DNA of 64,000 nucleotides from Colletotrichum lupini. Lineage: Eukaryota > Ascomycota > Sordariomycetes > Glomerellales > Glomerellaceae. The stretch is from the NCBI RefSeq assembly GCF_023278565.1, contig NC_064675.1:372001-436000 (forward strand), in the 5' to 3' direction. Shown here piece by piece: positions 11,457 to 23,335 of this stretch. The position numbers and the translations under genes were made by a program. Below the pieces are notes generated by a model. That model searched no databases. It was not told the DNA's origin and saw only the letters and a list, made by a program, of their open reading frames with translations. Numbering within the stretch: the stretch's first letter is position 1; each line of letters begins with the position of its first letter.

Positions 11457-12315
11457 ATGCGATACCTCTGTGCTGTCTCTGCATTCCTGGGGTTGATGTG
11501 CCTGGCGGAAAGTAGGAGCTCATACGTCGCTGACTTGTCCATCTTGGCATTTGCCGGCACCCCGGTTGGGAAAGTTGTGCCTTTTAATGGCCGTAAGTGA
11601 CTATTCTATGACTGAACATCGTGCTTAAGTATCGTATATTGACAAAAACAGTTGACCTCTACGTCTCGATGCCGCGCAATAAGAGCGAAAAAGGGCCAGA
11701 TCCGATGCGACAATTTGGAGTTCTCATGCTGCCTGACGTTTTTGGGATCCAGTCGACGGAGAACATGCTGTGAGTAGACCGAGGATGCATGATTCTTCTT
11801 CAGCCTAGCTTTATACTTTCTAGTGATGACTGACCATCTCAAAGTCTCGCCGACAGCTTTGCCCGCGCTGGCTACATCACTGTTGCCCCAGACTTGATGG
11901 ACGGCAAGCCAAGAACCGAAGGGTCTATGTCAGGGTTCAACGCGAGCGAGTTTTTCAAGTCACATGGACCTAGCGTCACAAACCCCAAAGTCGAGAAAGC
12001 CATCACCTACATGCGAGAGCAAATGGGCGTCCGTCATATTGCATCGGCCGGGTATTGTTTCGGTGGGCGATATGTCTTCCGAGCACTCGGGCTTCCCGAC
12101 AACAAGGGAGTGCAGGTTGGGTTTGCTGCACATCCAAGCGCACTTGGCGACGACGAAATCAAGGCTATTAAAGGACCTGCAAGTCTGGCCGTGGCCGGTA
12201 AGCTCTATTCCAGGAATTATACATCTCCCTCCCTCATGAGTTCGGTGCGTCTTACGAGACTAACTTTTACGCCGCACAGAGGGGGATACTGGTATGTTAA
12301 CAAAGAGAAGGGTGG
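11457..12315 (+). pseudogene. Dienelactone hydrolase family protein, 3' end lost at Copia B
   Basis: Exons 11457-11592, 11652-11769, 11845-12197 and 12280-12315 splice in frame (three GT-AG introns). The protein shows GTPVGKVVPFNG, GVLMLPDVFGIQSTEN, LADSFARAGYITVAPDLMDG and RHIASAGYCFGGRYVFRA. The Cys of GYCFGG is the nucleophile of the family's Cys-His-Asp triad. VGFAAHPSALG and EGDTGM follow. The frame then enters the LTR, so the segment with the catalytic Asp and His is missing and the product should be inactive. The proposed start gives MRYLCAVSAFLGLMCLAES, which looks like a signal peptide; a later Met at 11496 is an alternative. Known members hydrolyse enol-lactones made during (chloro)aromatic ring cleavage. 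Confidence 0.85.
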
Positions 12316-15300
12316 TATCGGATTAGAAGTCCAATTTAACCGCGGCATACAGCCGACTGCGCAGGGGCCAATTAGGGGCCCTATTTATAATTATTATAGC
12401 TAGCCTAACCTACGGTTAGAACCTCTTTTTTATACTTATTATATAAATATTTATATAGTTTAATTAATCTCTTTATTAACTACGGTTCGAACTAACTACT
12501 TTATAATAAAAATATTAATATTAATTAATAATTAAATTCTATTATTATAAATTAGTAAAGTATCTCGCTATGTAAAAAAGACGACCTCTTAATACCGTAT
12601 AAGATAGGAGATTCGTATTAATTAATTTTATAAAAATAAATAAAAAAGGAGGTAATTCTTAAATACTGTACGGAATTAAGTAATTATAGCCCTTTATTAC
12701 TTACGAGAAGTTAACGTTTACTACGTTAAATTACGTTAATTAACGGAATCGCTTAAGTAACTAGCTTTTTACTATCGCCCCGAGTAGCTTTTTTACTAAA
12801 CGACTTTTTTATAGCTAGCCCGTAATTAAAAATTGATTAGTTAAATTAATAAAAAAAAATACTTACGTAACGACTATTTACTTAATTAATTGGTATAATA
12901 AACGAGCTTAATAATATAATATAAAAGAGCACTACGTAATTAAAAAAGGGGATTTTTAAATATAAATATTTTTATTTAGTAATAAAGGTAACCTTATAGG
13001 AGTTATTAAGCTAAGAGATTTATAATATATAAAAAAGTTTATTATTACGAGGATCTTATAAGTACGACCTTAAGCCCGCGATTTAAATAACCTCTTTATA
13101 GCTTCCTTAACTACTCCCTAAGTATTACTTAAGAATATAATATAAAAGACGGTTTAATAAGGGAAGAGGGGATTTAAAAATCCTAATAATATTAAATTAG
13201 AAATATTATAAATCTCGGAGATTAACTTAAGAAAAAAGCGGCTACCCTAAAGTAGTCTTATAACCTCTTATTAAAGTTATTATTAACTTAAAAAAAAGCT
13301 AAAAAGACGAGGATCTAAGAGAAAAAAAAAAGAATCCTCTAGAGGGCTACTAAAGGGCTTCTTTTTATACTAGCTCTTAGCGCGAGATTATTAATTTTAA
13401 AAAATTAACTAAGTAATAAAAGGGATTACTAATACGTAATAATTACCTAACTATAATTAAGTTACGAAAAAGACTACTTAAAAAATATAAAATAGGGTAC
13501 TAAAAAGCTATAAAAGATAAGATTTTTAAAGTATTTAACCCTATTATATATAAGTTATAAGTAAGTATTTTTAGTAAGTTTTTAAAATCTACGATTTTAT
13601 AAAAAAGAGGGCTTAACTTTATTAACCGTACTTAATAGCCTATATAGTTCTTAATAGCCTATATAGCTTTTTTACGAGCCGCCCGGCGTCTATTTTTTAA
13701 CTATTTTTATAAAATACTACCCTAAAAAAGGTAAGTTAAAAAAAGAAGCTATTTAGAGATTATAAAAAGTACGAGGCTTAGGAGGTTAGAAGTATACGGG
13801 ATAGCGGAAATCGGTAACTAATAAAGATCCCGAGATTAATTACTATATCTTTTTATAGTAATATAAACGTTTACTATTACTATTATAAAAAGGAACTATT
13901 AAAACTTACCTTTTTATATTAAATAAAAAAGAGGATTTTAATAAGTATAATAACTAGCGATTTAAAAAGGTAGTAGTAATTATTAAAAATAATAAAAACG
14001 AGAGTAGTAGCGAGATAATAAAAAGAAGCGGGAATCTCTTAGACTTTAATAAATTCGTTAAGTAGTAAAAGTACGGATTTATTATAACTAGCGCGCGGAT
14101 GAAATATATCCTTATTAAAATTAAATACGCTAATAATTACTAATACGGGTATAAGCTAGAGTACGACTCTTAGTAAGTTAGGGTAAAAAAGAAGAGAATA
14201 AAACCCGATTTTAAATAAAATCTTAATCCCTTATAAATAAGTAAATATTAACCCGGATTATTAAGGGATATAAATATATAGAATCGTAAATTAGGTTAAT
14301 AATAAGTAAATTAACGTAGTATTAATCTATTTAACTAAGGTTTATAAAAAAAAGGGGCTATAAGGGTAACCCCTATTTTACGAAATTATAAACGACCTTA
14401 GTTATTAGCTAAACGAATAGTTCGCGAGCGCAAGCCTAGGAATTATAAAAGTAATTAATAAATTCTTTTATAAGCGAGGGGTATTATTAGCGTAATTATA
14501 ATTATAAAAGCTATATAAAATACTAATAGCGATAATTATAGAAGAGGAATTTGTATTATAGAACTAGGTATAGGTTAATAGAGCGTATAATTACTTTAAT
14601 AAATTTAGAAAAAGAGTAAACGACCTAGATTTCCTCCCTATAATTACTAACGGAAATTTATTATTATAAAAGGATATACTAGGGTAAAATATAATATTAA
14701 AAGTACGATAATTAATAATTTTACTTATTTCGATTTATAACTCGTTATTATTATTAATATAAAATTCAGTACTAATTAGTTAATAAGAAAGGAAGTAGAC
14801 GACCCGAAGTTATTAATAATACGTAGTAACGTAGGGATTATATATAAATACTAAAAATTTAACAATAAATACGAGGTAATTTATAAACCTTAGAAAGATC
14901 TTTTTAAAAAAGAAATTATACTCTAGGGGGAAGTATAAGGTCTTATAAAAAACCCTAACGATATTTTATAATTATTATAAAAAAATCGGAATTAGGGAAT
15001 ATTAGTACTATTTAGTAATTAATATCGTACTCATAAGTAAAGCCTCTAATTATTATTATAAAGCGGTACGTAATCTCGATCGAAACGACTTTTTTAATAT
15101 AATTAATATAATCTAAAGCCGCTTTAAGACTTATAATAAGAACCTAGAGCTCCTATCTAAGCTACGAGCAATTTTTTTTATATTTATAACTAGGATAATA
15201 GAGGGTAAATCGTAAATAGAGATCTTTAAAGAGCTTATCGATCGAATTAATAAGCTAGTAAAAACCTAGCTAAATAAGGGGATAAATAAGTAAAAAGTCG

Positions 15301-18300
15301 GATATTTTTATACTATAATTTAGCGTATACTAGAGGTAAAAATAACCTTATACTAAGTACCTAAAGATTACGAAACGCTCTACTCGAGGCTAAGATTTAA
15401 TTTTAATATTAAAATAAGAATACCATACTAAACCTACTTCTAAGTATATAACGGCCCTTATTAATAATATTAAGTTAATCGAACGTATAATAAAAAAGGA
15501 AAAGAGGCTAGATACGGTAATTATTAATAAAGAGGCCTAGATTTATTAAATAGGTAGAAATTTAACTTATAGGTAGGGTAATAAAAGAGGTAATATTATG
15601 TTTATAAAAAGGATAAATATTAATTAAATAACTACTCCGAAAAAGAGCGTATTAAATTATATAAATAGTATAAAAAGTTAAGGGTAGTAAATGGTAAAAA
15701 ACTAGCCCTCGTTAGTTTAACTAATTCTTTATTATATATAAAAGTAGATCCGGGGGTATAGAACTTAGCGACGGTAGCTAAAGTAGCGGCTTAAAGTATA
15801 TACCCCCTATAAGAAATTCGGAAAATAAAGAAGATCTTACCCCCTATATTAATAAATTAAATTACGACGAAATTAATAATATTAACTACTCTTTTTTTAC
15901 CCCGTTAGCTTTTAGAAAATATATAAAGCTAAACGAATAAGAAGTAATAAAAGCTTTTAATAAGTAGGCTTTTATTTATAAATAGTAAGGGAAGGTCTTT
16001 TAAATAACGAATATAGAGGTAGTTAAAAGGGCGAATTTAATAGGGCTAAAGCTTATTCTCTTAACGATTAAAAAGAAGACGCTATCCTTTTTAATATTTA
16101 AAAAAAAAGAATATAGTACTAAGTAAATCTAGGGGTAGCTAAAGGGGTCCTTTTTATACTACTTAGATCCCTCGAATACTAAGCTCGTATAAATATTTTA
16201 TATAAGTAAAAGGTACGGCCTAAATAATTTCTATAAGATTATCCTAAATACTAAGGTATCGTAATAATTAACTAAAGAAAAAGGGTAATTCTAAGCGCTA
16301 TAAAAAATTACGTTAGTAATACTTAATACGTTAATAATAAGTATTACGAGGATTAGTTTCGGCCTAGGTAAGGAAATTATCGCCCTAAGTATAATAAAAA
16401 TAGAAACGTACTTCGGAACGATAACTTTCTATATTTTACCCGTTAATACCCTATTTCTCTTATATTTAAAAAATATAAATCGACTAAGTATTATATTTAA
16501 TAATACGAAGAATAGAATCTCTAATAATAAGTACTTTAAAATAGTTAAATAATAATAGGGGTATACGTTTATAAAGCTCACTAATAACACGAAGTTAATT
16601 AATTATTTAACGAAAAGTGAGCTTAGAAAACTATATTAAAGATTCGGGCACCCGTTAGTTACGAGGCTATATAACTTTTTAAAATAATTAAATAATAATA
16701 ATATCGAAATAGGGGCGCTAGAGTAGTTAACGAAAGTATATTATTAATACTAAATAAATATATAGAGCCTACGCAGATTTAAGTTTAAATTGCGTAATAA
16801 GCTTAGTTTTAACTAAGAAATCGTCGTCGATATTTTCTACTTAAATAGTTAGCTAGTATTATATATAATCGACGTAGCTATATCCTTTTGAATAGGGCAA
16901 TTCCTCTAGGATTTATAAGTAAACATAGTATAAGTAGCCCTATAAAAAAGCTGGATCGATATATACTAAAGACTGCTAGATAGTATTAGAACTAACGCTA
17001 GTACTAGCTTTAAATTAATAGAATTTAGGGATAATACGACGGCCTACGGTATATAGCTAAAAGTCGTACTTATTAAAGCGTACTATAATATTAAAAAGGT
17101 AAAAAGGGCATACTAATAGTTAAAAAGGGCGTTTAGAATTATTAAAAAGGAAAATCCGGATTTTACTAATAACGAATACCTCTAGTTAGTACTTAAATAT
17201 TATAACGATACTATAAGGCCTAATAGACTTATACTAACGCTATTAGTATTTAGAGTATATTTAAAAACGACCTTAGCCTCGCTAATATTACTAAGTATAA
17301 GCTAATAAGCCTAAGTAATTAAAAAAATAATATAAGCACTGCGCGAGGTAAGTATAAAAAGGTAAATTAACGAGGTAATTACTATACATAATAGGCCCAA
17401 TATAGGGGATAATTTAGATATATTACTAAATTCGAATATACGAGTATAGCGCAAAATTACTTAATAATAGGCTGGGCTATATAAGTTAATTTTTATTAAC
17501 GAGCGCTCTTATATAGTTACGAGAAATTATAACTAGCTACTTAAAGTATTAATTATAGTAATTAAACCGTACTATATAGATCCTAACGAGGTAATTTCTA
17601 ACTTATAAAAAGAAAAAGAGCTAGGGGAAACTATATAACCCGTAGTAGAGGTATAAGAAATTATCCTTAACGAAATCGTCGTAATAATACTAATAAACGA
17701 CGAGGAAAAGGAAATTACTAAAAGGGCACTAATATTACTAGCGAGACGTTATAGAAAATAACAATAGTAAGCCCTAACGCGGTAATTTATTACTAGTAAC
17801 GAGGTAATTAATACCTTTTATATAATAATAAAAAAAGCCGATTTCGAGCTAGCGGTTAAACTACGTAAAGAAAGCGTAATTATAATTATTAAAAAGCCGT
17901 ATAAGGGATTAGATCTTATCAAAGTAAATACTCTTCGTAATTAAGGGGTTTATTAATTTATCTTATACGACCTAGAAAAATATATAAACCTCTATATATT
18001 TAAATTATAAATAGTTTATAAAATTAAAGAAAAAAGAAATACCCTAGCTATATAAGAAGTCTAGATACGTAATTTAAGGGTATAATAACGTTAAAAAAGC
18101 GACGCTACTTATATAATCGCTTATTATATAGCGCTATAACTAACGATTAATAATAGTACTAATAGTATTATTATAAAAAAAGGGATACGAGATTTAGAGC
18201 TATAATATTACCTAGGCTTATACCTAATCGGCTATAGGGCTTATAAAGAAAATCCTAGCCTATTTACTAAAGGAAATAGCTAATAAGTACCTAAAAGGCA

Positions 18301-19742
18301 CGATTATTAAAGTACTTAAGCTACTATATAAGCTCGCAGAATTAGGTACTTATTAATAAGCTACTTATTACGATTTTTATATTAATTAACTATTAATAAT
18401 TACCTTTATATACGACCCGTACTTACTAATTATAAAATATAAAGGTAACTAATTTAGGATTATCGGAATATAGACCGACGATATATTAAGCTTATTTAAT
18501 ATTAACCTTATAAAAAGAGAGGATAAGGAGCTTTAAAAAGCGGGCTTTATAACAAAGCTAAAAAAGGTCTTTATAATAAATACCCCCTTAGTATTTAATA
18601 ATAGGATTTTTATAATTAAAAGGGAAACCGTCGTTTTTTAATAAAAGGGGTAGGGCGAGAAGATTAACTTTATAAATCTAAACGTAATTAATATTAAAAA
18701 GCGGTATAAAGCTAAGCTCGCGCGAGGGGTATATATTATAAGTATTTATTAACTTAAAATAACTTTTAACTACGCTAGGGTAGCGTAAGCTATAGATCTA
18801 ACTAAATAAGATATTAAAGTACTTAATAAATAGCTTAAGTAGTAATAAACGAATCTCGATTAAAGTCTCGTTTATTACCTAATCGACCTTACGACTAGTA
18901 AGCTCTACGTCTTTATTAATAAGTTATTTATAAATAATAACGACTTTATTTCGTAATTAAGGTATATTATTATCCTAGCTAACGAGAGTATAAATAAGAG
19001 CGAATTTATTATATATAGTAATATAATCTATTACTTATTAATTAAAAATAAGTAGGTAACGAGAAGTATATTAGTATCGGAGGTTTATAATATAGTTAAT
19101 AGTATTAACCTCTCCTACGCGATTTTAATAACACTAAGGAAGATTATTAATCGAATTAGCTTTTTACCTATTTTAATAGTTATATATACTAATTCTTACT
19201 TATTATATAAATACCTCGTTAAATTAGGAATAACGAAGGAAAAGATGCTTATAATTAATATTATAGCCCTTAGGTAATCGTACGAAAGGCGCGAGATACT
19301 CGAGATTTATTAGATTAATAATAAAAATAACCTCGTAAACGCTTATATAAAAGTAATACTAAATAAGGGATTAAAGTAATTCGTAAGTAATAGAAAAGTT
19401 ATTATATAAATAGAGGGATAGGTTATATAAAAAGAGTAAAGAAAAGGGGAAAAAGGAAATAACTTAGTAAACGGGCCTAAGGTCGAATTATACCTCTAAC
19501 CGTAGTAGTTAAATCGATAAAAGAAAAAAAAAGTTAGTATTAGATTAGAAGTTTAATTTAACTACGGCATATAGCTAACTACGTAGGGGCTAATTAGGGG
19601 CCTTATTTATAATTATCGTAGCTAGCTTAACCTACGGTTAGAACCTCTTTTTTATACTTACGACGCAAATATTCAAATAGTTCAATTAATCTCTTCGTCA
19701 ACTACGGTTCGAACTAACTACCCTGTAATAGGGATACTAACA
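12316..19742 (+). mobile_element. Ty1/Copia retrotransposon copy B (7,427 bp, RIP-inactivated, no target-site duplication)
   Basis: LTRs at 12316-12520 and 19538-19742 (205 bp each), same family and orientation as copy A, with internal sequence collinear and heavily RIP-mutated. The flanks differ: GGTGG on the left, GTCTC on the right. It therefore lacks the 5-bp duplication that copies A, C, D and the solo LTR have. The left flank is a truncated dienelactone hydrolase and the right flank a truncated metallo-beta-lactamase. It carries an extra ~330-bp segment (about 13412-13740) that is absent from copies A and D but present in C. The last ~80 bp of the 3' LTR are only lightly mutated. Confidence 0.93.
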
Positions 19743-20232
19743 GTCTCATTCCAATTTCCAGTCTGATCTTTTCGACGGCCTCAGGGTTGAAGAGATCACG
19801 GGCCCCAGGGAACACGTAGACGCAGCAGGATTCACAAATGGTTAGAAGAATTTGGAGGGATTGAGAATACTGGATATTGGGGGAAGCGACGATGGTTCCT
19901 TGTTTGCTGTCGATTTGCCAGGCCACTTGCCTGGACATCTTGGACTTCTTGCAAGAGTAGGCTCTCAATCCTGGGTGATGCTTATCGGCGATGCTTGTCA
20001 CGACGCTCGGTTGTTGACAGGCGAGATGCAGATAGCTGAGTGGGAAGACGGTGAGGGTCGAGCTTGTTGTATCCATATGAACAAAAGAGAGGCCACGGAC
20101 ACACTCAACAGCATTTCGACGTTGCGAGAAGCCTCAAAGCAAAGCAATCTCGTATTGCAGGTAGTTTTTTCTCATGACGCAGTCTGGGCACAAGATCACC
20201 AAGGAGCCTTTTTCCCTGGCAAGATAAACTGA
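19743..20232 (+). pseudogene. C-terminal fragment of a second metallo-beta-lactamase-fold hydrolase
   Basis: The plus-strand frame gives DDGSLFAVDLPGHLPGHLGL, then WVMLIGDACHDARLLTGE, RACCIHMNKREAT and FSHDAVW, ending FFPGKIN and stop at 20232. These are the C-terminal metal-binding landmarks of lactonase-type members: the PGHLPGH histidine, the GDACHD aspartate and the final SHD histidine. The N-terminal HxHxDH half is absent because the sequence begins directly at the end of Copia B. A TAG at 19843 interrupts the frame just upstream (FTNG before it), which may be an intron or decay. It is a different paralogue from the gene at the left edge, which has a DYFGDGSLWIIEAPG version. Confidence 0.85.
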
Positions 20233-20589
20233 GCTCCAAGACACAAACCGCATAGCAATTATTAAAGGATTCACCGCGTCAGTCAGATTTCTGAAGAATC
20301 AAATGTGTCTCCGACTCTCCAAATTTACGCTTGTTTCACGTGCCCTCTCGTTCTGTGAGATGTGCTCTGCGAATCTGCCCGCTGACGGTCTGACCATAGT
20401 AGCTACCTATTTCCTTACCCCGCCCCAACGACCTACCTACCTCAGACTCGCTTGATTACTTGAGCAAGCCTTCACACCTTGGACTGGATCCATATATCTT
20501 CTAGAGATATCAACAAGAAGAGAAATACCTACACTCATGCGCACCCAAGAACTTCTCCTTCCCCTCATTGCACGCTCTTCTTTTTTGTC
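20233..20589. promoter_or_regulatory. Promoter region of the first hydroxyacid dehydrogenase
   Basis: No gene. The minus strand at 20414-20426 reads GGGGCGGGGTAAG, matching the shared G-rich motif, about 165 bp upstream of the start. A pyrimidine-rich stretch precedes the ATG. Confidence 0.45.
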
Positions 20590-21609
20590 ATGGATCAGCC
20601 ACTAAGCCTAGGATTTATTGGCCTTGGGGCTATGGGTTTGCCCATGGCCTCCAATCTCGTCGCCAAGGTGGCGAATGGTTCTCAAACATACGTCTACGAT
20701 ATCTCAGAGACCTCCATGAAGAGACTCATCGATCAGGCAAAGAATGCGGATATCACAGGGTGCAAGTCTCCGAGAGAAGTTTCACAAAAGGCTGTAAGTT
20801 GACACCGGGTCAATCATATTTCACTAACTCCACCTCGTGTGACTAACATTGGAATATAGGACATAGTTTTCACAATGCTTCCAGAGGGCAGCCATGTGAA
20901 AACCGTCTACTTGGACCCAGACACCGGGATATTGGGTCCTGAGCTGAAGTCCCGCTTGCTCATCGATTGCTCAACTATCGACACGGAGATGTCCCAGCTG
21001 GTATCAAACACTATCAAATCCCACTTTCCATCCACATTCTTCTGCGATGCACCTGTATCTGGCGGCACCCTCGGTGCGGAAGCGGCTACATTGACTCTGA
21101 TGACTGGTTGCTCCGAAAAGAATCCGAACTGGCCAGAAATTCGCGACTTACTGGGTCTCATGGGCAAGAATATCATTGCATGTGGCGGCCCAGGCTTGGG
21201 TCTTACGGCAAAGCTTTGCAACAACTACTGCTCGGCGCTCATTTCACTTGCAACATCCGAAGCCATGAACATCGGGATGAGAGCGGGCATTGATCCTCGA
21301 CTCCTCGCGCGCGTGTTCTCCAACAGTACTGCACAAAGCACGATCTGCGACAAGTGGAATCCTGTGCCTGGCATCTGTCCAAATGCCCCAGCAAGTCACG
21401 GATATCGAGGCGGCTTCAAGATTCAGTTGATGGCAAAAGACTTTGGCTTAGCTGTGTCTATGGCGGATAAGGTTGACGCAAAGTTGATTCTTGGTGCTGT
21501 TGGCCTCAGAGCCTACAATGAGGCGAGTCAAGATTCCAAATGTCGCGATCTTGACTCTCGCGTGCTTTACAGATACATTGGAGGCAACGAGGACTGGCAA
21601 GTTGATTGA
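20590..21609 (+). CDS. 3-hydroxyisobutyrate dehydrogenase-family oxidoreductase, paralogue 1
   Basis: Two exons, 20590-20793 and 20860-21609, around a 66-nt GT-AG intron, giving 317 aa, normal for the beta-hydroxyacid dehydrogenase family. The N-terminal Rossmann motif GFIGLGAMGLPMASNL (residues 8-23) binds NAD(P). CDAPVSGG (about 130-137) is the substrate-binding signature. GLTAKLCNN carries the catalytic lysine at about residue 186. KDFGLAVSMAD is the conserved C-terminal helix. The family oxidises beta-hydroxyacids to semialdehydes or reduces the reverse way; the substrate here is unknown. It sits head-to-tail with the carboxymuconolactone-decarboxylase gene. A second paralogue at 28276-29422 has different intron positions. 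The start was chosen because it places the Rossmann motif at the very N terminus; upstream in-frame codons from 20479 are not protein-like. Confidence 0.9.
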
Positions 21610-22299
21610 ATCTGGGTAAACACAGAGCAGCCTTCTAGAATATTCATGTTGACTCGTTCCGAATTTTATGATATATTTCCTGGCTTCCAATCAATGCAAA
21701 CAACTCTCTACAACCAGACTTGCTCTGTGAGAGAAGGCCCTGTCCTCATTGGTCCAACTCAGTAGATGTTCCAATTTCATGGGGGCTCAATTGCCTCAAC
21801 CGTCTCTCTAATTGAACATGCCCAGCAGACTCCCAGTGAAACCGTTGCACCTTCCTCCCTGCGAGCTACTTTGCTACAGCCAAAGCCCGAGTCAAGCAAG
21901 GACATGGCTAGTTCAGACCTACAATGCCGATTCCCCACTCCGGTTTACGAAGTGACGGCACGGAAGCAGGACCCCGCCACCATAATGCGGGGTGCATTCG
22001 GGTCTCCGTTCCGTGGTGATGTGGGGTTATGTGGAGAGAGTGTTCGCTCTGATATGGGGTAAGAATATGGAAGGGATCCGGAAAATCACAACCGTCATGT
22101 AAGCAGCCTCCCTGTGGCAATTTGGTAGTTGAAATGAGACCTGCATGTAAACCCAACTAAGGTAGCAGCAGTCGTACGATACGTGCTAGCAAGCTGGTCC
22201 CAAATCTCACCAGCACGTTTCCAGATTCCGGACCATTCTCACAGCGTATCAATTCTCAAACAACCCACACGTCGGCCCTTTAGCACTGAAAACACCAAC
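21610..22299. promoter_or_regulatory. Promoter region of the carboxymuconolactone-decarboxylase gene, dense in G-rich motifs
   Basis: Contains the inverted repeat CCCCGC-N9-GCGGGG at 21972-21992, whose right arm is also a shared-motif copy (ATAATGCGGGGT). Two more copies follow: ATGTGGGGTTA at 22019-22029 and ATATGGGGTAAG at 22052-22063. They lie 240-330 bp upstream of the likely start. A 98-codon open frame at 21766-22062 runs over these sites, but I see no family and treat it as chance. Confidence 0.5.
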
Positions 22300-22734
22300 A
22301 TGGCCGACAAGCTTGCAGCAAACACTGCGAAAGAGGCGGAAGCCCACAAGACACTTTACGACAAAGGACTGAAGCTCCGATATGAGGTCGCAGGGACTTC
22401 TTACGTCGACGCAGCTCTGGCTGGTGGTTCGTCCGACTTTGCCAGGCCGATGCAAGAGCTCGTCACAGAAGCTTGCTGGGGTTCGGTCTGGGCTAGGCCA
22501 GGCTTGGAGAGAAAGCAGCGATCTCTCTTAAACATTGCCATGTTATGCGCTCTGAACAGAGCCCCCGGGCTTGCAGCTCATGTCCGTGGAGCACTGAACA
22601 ACGGAGCGAGTGAAGTAGAAATTCGGGAGACACTGCTGCAAGCGGCTATTTACTGTGGAATGCCAGCTGGTATCGAGGGGTTCAAAGTTGCCGAAAAGGT
22701 CATTGTTGCCTGGAACGAAGAAATGAAGAAGTAA
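22300..22734 (+). CDS. Carboxymuconolactone decarboxylase (CMD/AhpD-like) family protein
   Basis: A single-exon frame of 144 aa from ATG at 22300 (ACCAACATGG context). The core WARPGLERKQRSLLNIAMLC, then LAAHVRGALNNGASEVEIRE and LLQAAIYCGMPAGIEGFKVA is the CMD domain. The HVRGALNNGAS stretch holds the family's conserved His and YCGMP closes the fold. Bacterial PcaC decarboxylates gamma-carboxymuconolactone in protocatechuate breakdown; fungal relatives have varied roles, so the reaction is uncertain. The frame stays open upstream to ATG 22183, adding 39 residues with the basic stretch LKQPTRRPFSTENTN, which resembles a mitochondrial targeting peptide, so a longer organellar form is possible. 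Transcribed in the same direction as both neighbours. Size matches small CMD proteins. Confidence 0.88.
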   Translation: MADKLAANTAKEAEAHKTLYDKGLKLRYEVAGTSYVDAALAGGSSDFARPMQELVTEACWGSVWARPGLERKQRSLLNIAMLCALNRAPGLAAHVRGALNNGASEVEIRETLLQAAIYCGMPAGIEGFKVAEKVIVAWNEEMKK

Positions 22735-23335
22735 GGAGGATGTGGTCAAGTCGGTTGCGGGGTGTTATGCATCCACGGAGTCGGATAGTAAGACAGTTTT
22801 CGATACATGCAATAAACGCCAATAGACGTGTCGAAGATTGATATTTTCTTTGGGTTTTATCATGTATTATTCTGTGAAATTGGCCTATGATCGTGATGAA
22901 TTGGTGACTGCCGACGTAAGTTGGTCAGGACCGACAGAATGGTGACAGCACGTAATGGTTGCGTAAGATCAACTCGAGTCGTCTCAACATCACTCCGACT
23001 ATTCCTTGTTTTCCTTCCTCAAAATTCCACTCACTCAGGATGAGGTTTGCATTTCCCAGTGCCATGGATTCTAACACGAAGCAGCAGAGTTTCGAAGCTC
23101 CCCGCATCTACCAGGGCTTGTTGTAGCTCCCCAGACACTACCCCTGCTCCCCACATTATGTAGGCCCATACGGATGGGCGGTCTTGTGTGAATCAAAGTC
23201 TAGCTCAGTTCTTCTGAGACTGGCTAGTGCTACTCAAAGATTCCATAGATGGAATTGTTCATCACTCGTCGATTATCTACATCATACTAGATATCCATCC
23301 AGCCAAGTTTCACAGCTCAGATTCCCTTCCACAAA
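22735..23335. promoter_or_regulatory. Intergenic region and promoter of the first P450
   Basis: The minus strand at 23147-23160 reads CATAATGTGGGGAG, a shared-motif copy about 180 bp upstream of the P450 start. GTTGCGGGGTGTT near 22754 is another, just past the CMD stop. A 60-codon minus-strand frame at 22925-23107 has no recognisable family. Confidence 0.45.

Noticed and set aside
11342..11560. 72-codon minus-strand open frame
   Set aside because: Overlaps the first dienelactone hydrolase exon in antisense; the plus-strand exon splices correctly into a known family.
12198..12403. Continuous frame from the dienelactone hydrolase into the LTR as a fusion protein
   Set aside because: It reads through an intron (12198-12279) and then into non-coding LTR sequence.
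19714..20076. 120-codon minus-strand open frame crossing the end of Copia B
   Set aside because: Antisense to the metallo-beta-lactamase fragment and partly within the LTR.
21766..22062. 98-codon plus-strand open frame as a gene
   Set aside because: Covers the promoter motif cluster of the CMD gene, has no family features and a Ser/Pro-rich random look.
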